A DNA stretch of 14,822 bases from Desulfamplus sp. (GTDB taxonomy: Bacteria; Desulfobacterota; Desulfobacteria; Desulfobacterales; Desulfobacteraceae). Position 1 is the stretch's first letter; every line of letters begins with the position of its first letter. The notes under the pieces were generated by a model. It saw only the letters and a program-made list of their open reading frames with translations, ran no database searches and had not been told where the DNA came from. Positions 14,200-14,822 of this stretch are shown here, piece by piece. The position numbers and the translations under genes are program-made. The DNA is taken from contig JADFYT010000025.1 in the NCBI GenBank assembly GCA_015232935.1, positions 1 through 14,822 of the forward strand, in the 5' to 3' direction.

Positions 14200-14333
14200 T
14201 GGTTTATCCCTCCTTGTTTTATTGTCCAGGAAATTCATACGAACAAAAACCTCAGCCAAGTTGATTATGTCCTTGTTCTTGTTCTTGTTGTTCAGGAATT
14301 TCAATCCAGCAATAATTGTTCAATCCAACAATA

Positions 14334-14551
14334 ACTCGTCAGTCATAAGTTCTATAAAAATACAACTATTTGTTTTGACTACAATTATTATTTTTGCGAA
14401 TGATTTTTTATTTTTTTTGTCTGTAAATTTGGCACAAAGTTGGCACAGACTTGGCACAGAAGACCAAAAAAATCAGTTTTAAAAATTAAAAAATAGTTTA
14501 GTCCTTGAAAATAAAGAAGATTTCATCATAAAAAACTTATGACTCACGAGT
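14334..14551. repeat. 18-bp inverted repeat pair (14334-14351 / 14534-14551)
   Basis: ACTCGTCAGTCATAAGTT and AACTTATGACTCACGAGT are reverse complements except for one central base (17 of 18). They bracket 182 AT-rich bases, for a total of 218. No flanking target duplication is visible. This could be a short transposable element with terminal repeats, an insertion-sequence remnant, or sites for a dimeric regulator. Confidence 0.6.
14429..14458. repeat. Three direct TTGGCACA repeats, 11-bp period
   Basis: TTGGCACA occurs at 14429, 14440 and 14451, exactly 11 bp apart, so all three face the same side of the helix. The first two together only half resemble a sigma54 site (TGGCAC, with TTGG rather than TTGC at the -12 end). 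This fits cooperative protein binding or a transposon-end feature. Confidence 0.6.
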
Positions 14552-14590
14552 CTTGTAGGAGTTTCGAGTAAACAGGCAGTTCCTCTATTG

Positions 14591-14822
14591 ATGGAACCAA
14601 TGGATGCAGGTATGAAAAAAGAGACTCAAGTGAAAAAAAAGCCTGTAAAAAAAGGAAAGTGTAAACAGAAGAAGGTAGCCGGCAAAAAGGGTCGGACAAA
14701 GGGAAGTAAAAACAAAGATCGTTCAAACCCTGAGTTGACGCCTTACCTGAAGTGGATTCAGGAACAGATAAAACGAACATCAGGCATGACAGGCAACCAG
14801 CTTTATATAGCTTGTTTTGTTT
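14591..14822 (+). CDS. Transposase fragment (IS4-like DDE family), runs off right edge, probably 5'-truncated
   Basis: A plus-strand frame open from about 14543 to the window end; ATGs at 14591, 14600 and 14612 are possible starts and none has a strong ribosome site. The product is very Lys-rich (MKKETQVKKKPVKKGK...), then GRTKGSKNKDRSNPELTPYLKWIQEQIKR. The GRxKGSKNK box followed by LTPYLKWIQ is, from my memory of such proteins, the mid-protein segment of a group of IS4-like DDE transposases, not their N-terminus. If so, the first 150-250 residues are missing and this is a remnant or a very short-headed variant. No catalytic Asp is within the visible part. The opposite orientation to all other genes and the repeats just upstream fit an insertion at this point. 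Confidence 0.6.
   Translation, partial: MEPMDAGMKKETQVKKKPVKKGKCKQKKVAGKKGRTKGSKNKDRSNPELTPYLKWIQEQIKRTSGMTGNQLYIACFV

Larger units (their letters stand above)
14200..14590. other. AT-rich non-coding stretch with inverted and direct repeats
   Basis: About 390 bases with no convincing gene between two divergently oriented neighbours (ACT gene left on minus, transposase right on plus). It holds the ACT ribosome site, two similar short segments (TTGTCCAGGAAATTC near 14223 and TTGTTCAGGAATTTC near 14288), an 18-bp inverted repeat pair and three TTGGCACA repeats. I could not pick a convincing promoter for the ACT gene. Confidence 0.6.

Noticed and set aside
14200..14304. In-frame 35-residue N-terminal extension of the ACT protein (KFLNNKNKNKD, NFLDNKTRR)
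   Set aside because: Low-complexity, absent from the family's normal length, and a strong GGAGG sits before the internal ATG at 14199. The two similar pieces come from a short imperfect DNA repeat, not from coding selection.
14429..14447. Sigma54 promoter from TTGGCACAAAGTTGGCA
   Set aside because: The -12 element should read TTGC but is TTGG, and the pattern is better explained by the 11-bp direct repeat.
14544..14780. Minus-strand frame of 78 codons at the right edge
   Set aside because: It is the antisense of the Lys-rich transposase segment, giving Phe/Leu-rich nonsense.

Overview
The window is an AT-leaning stretch of bacterial chromosome. It is gene-dense and almost everything is read from the minus strand. 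The dual-ACT protein, the cNMP-domain/SLC13 transporter, the MopE-like Asp motif and the general codon style suggest a Desulfobacterota (sulfate-reducer-like) genome. That is inference from family habits: there is no rRNA or marker gene here to prove it.

Reading in the direction of transcription (right to left): (1) At the right edge a plus-strand transposase fragment, probably lacking its N-terminal part, runs off the window. It sits beside a roughly 390-base AT-rich non-coding stretch holding an 18-bp inverted repeat pair and three TTGGCACA direct repeats. (2) A 143-residue tandem-ACT protein (14199-13768) is followed by a nested hairpin. (3) A two-gene unit follows: an 80-residue membrane protein, then, 2 nt later, a 953-residue fusion. 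The fusion has a type-I periplasmic binding domain, a middle segment that reads like the extracellular domain and first membrane helix of a pentameric ligand-gated channel, and a C-terminal MscS channel. This is the most remarkable gene in the window and looks like a ligand-gated MscS channel. (4) A six-gene run (10426-4018): an SLC13-type transporter with an N-terminal cNMP-like domain, a membrane-anchored ABC-type substrate-binding protein, a D-2-hydroxyacid dehydrogenase, a HAD phosphatase, an NAD-dependent sugar epimerase and a cyclase-family (PF04199) hydrolase. The first three overlap by 4 and 8 nt, so at least those are coupled. (5) Two secreted GDSL/SGNH esterases follow, one soluble and one a lipoprotein, with a credible promoter in front. 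(6) Last come a tiny lipoprotein and, overlapping it by 17 nt, a multi-pass membrane protein that runs off the left edge with no stop.

Two repeat events mark the hydroxyacid dehydrogenase. A Ser-rich octapeptide array (six 24-bp units) interrupts its NAD domain, and its last codons plus the intergenic start region of the HAD gene have been tandemly duplicated as three 48-bp units, each still in frame. Both point to local slippage or tandem-duplication activity in this genome.

How the genes might work together: units 3 and 4 put two periplasmic ligand-binding proteins next to a transporter and a small set of sugar or hydroxyacid enzymes. A sense-and-take-up theme for a small organic acid or sugar acid is plausible, but no substrate can be read from the sequence.
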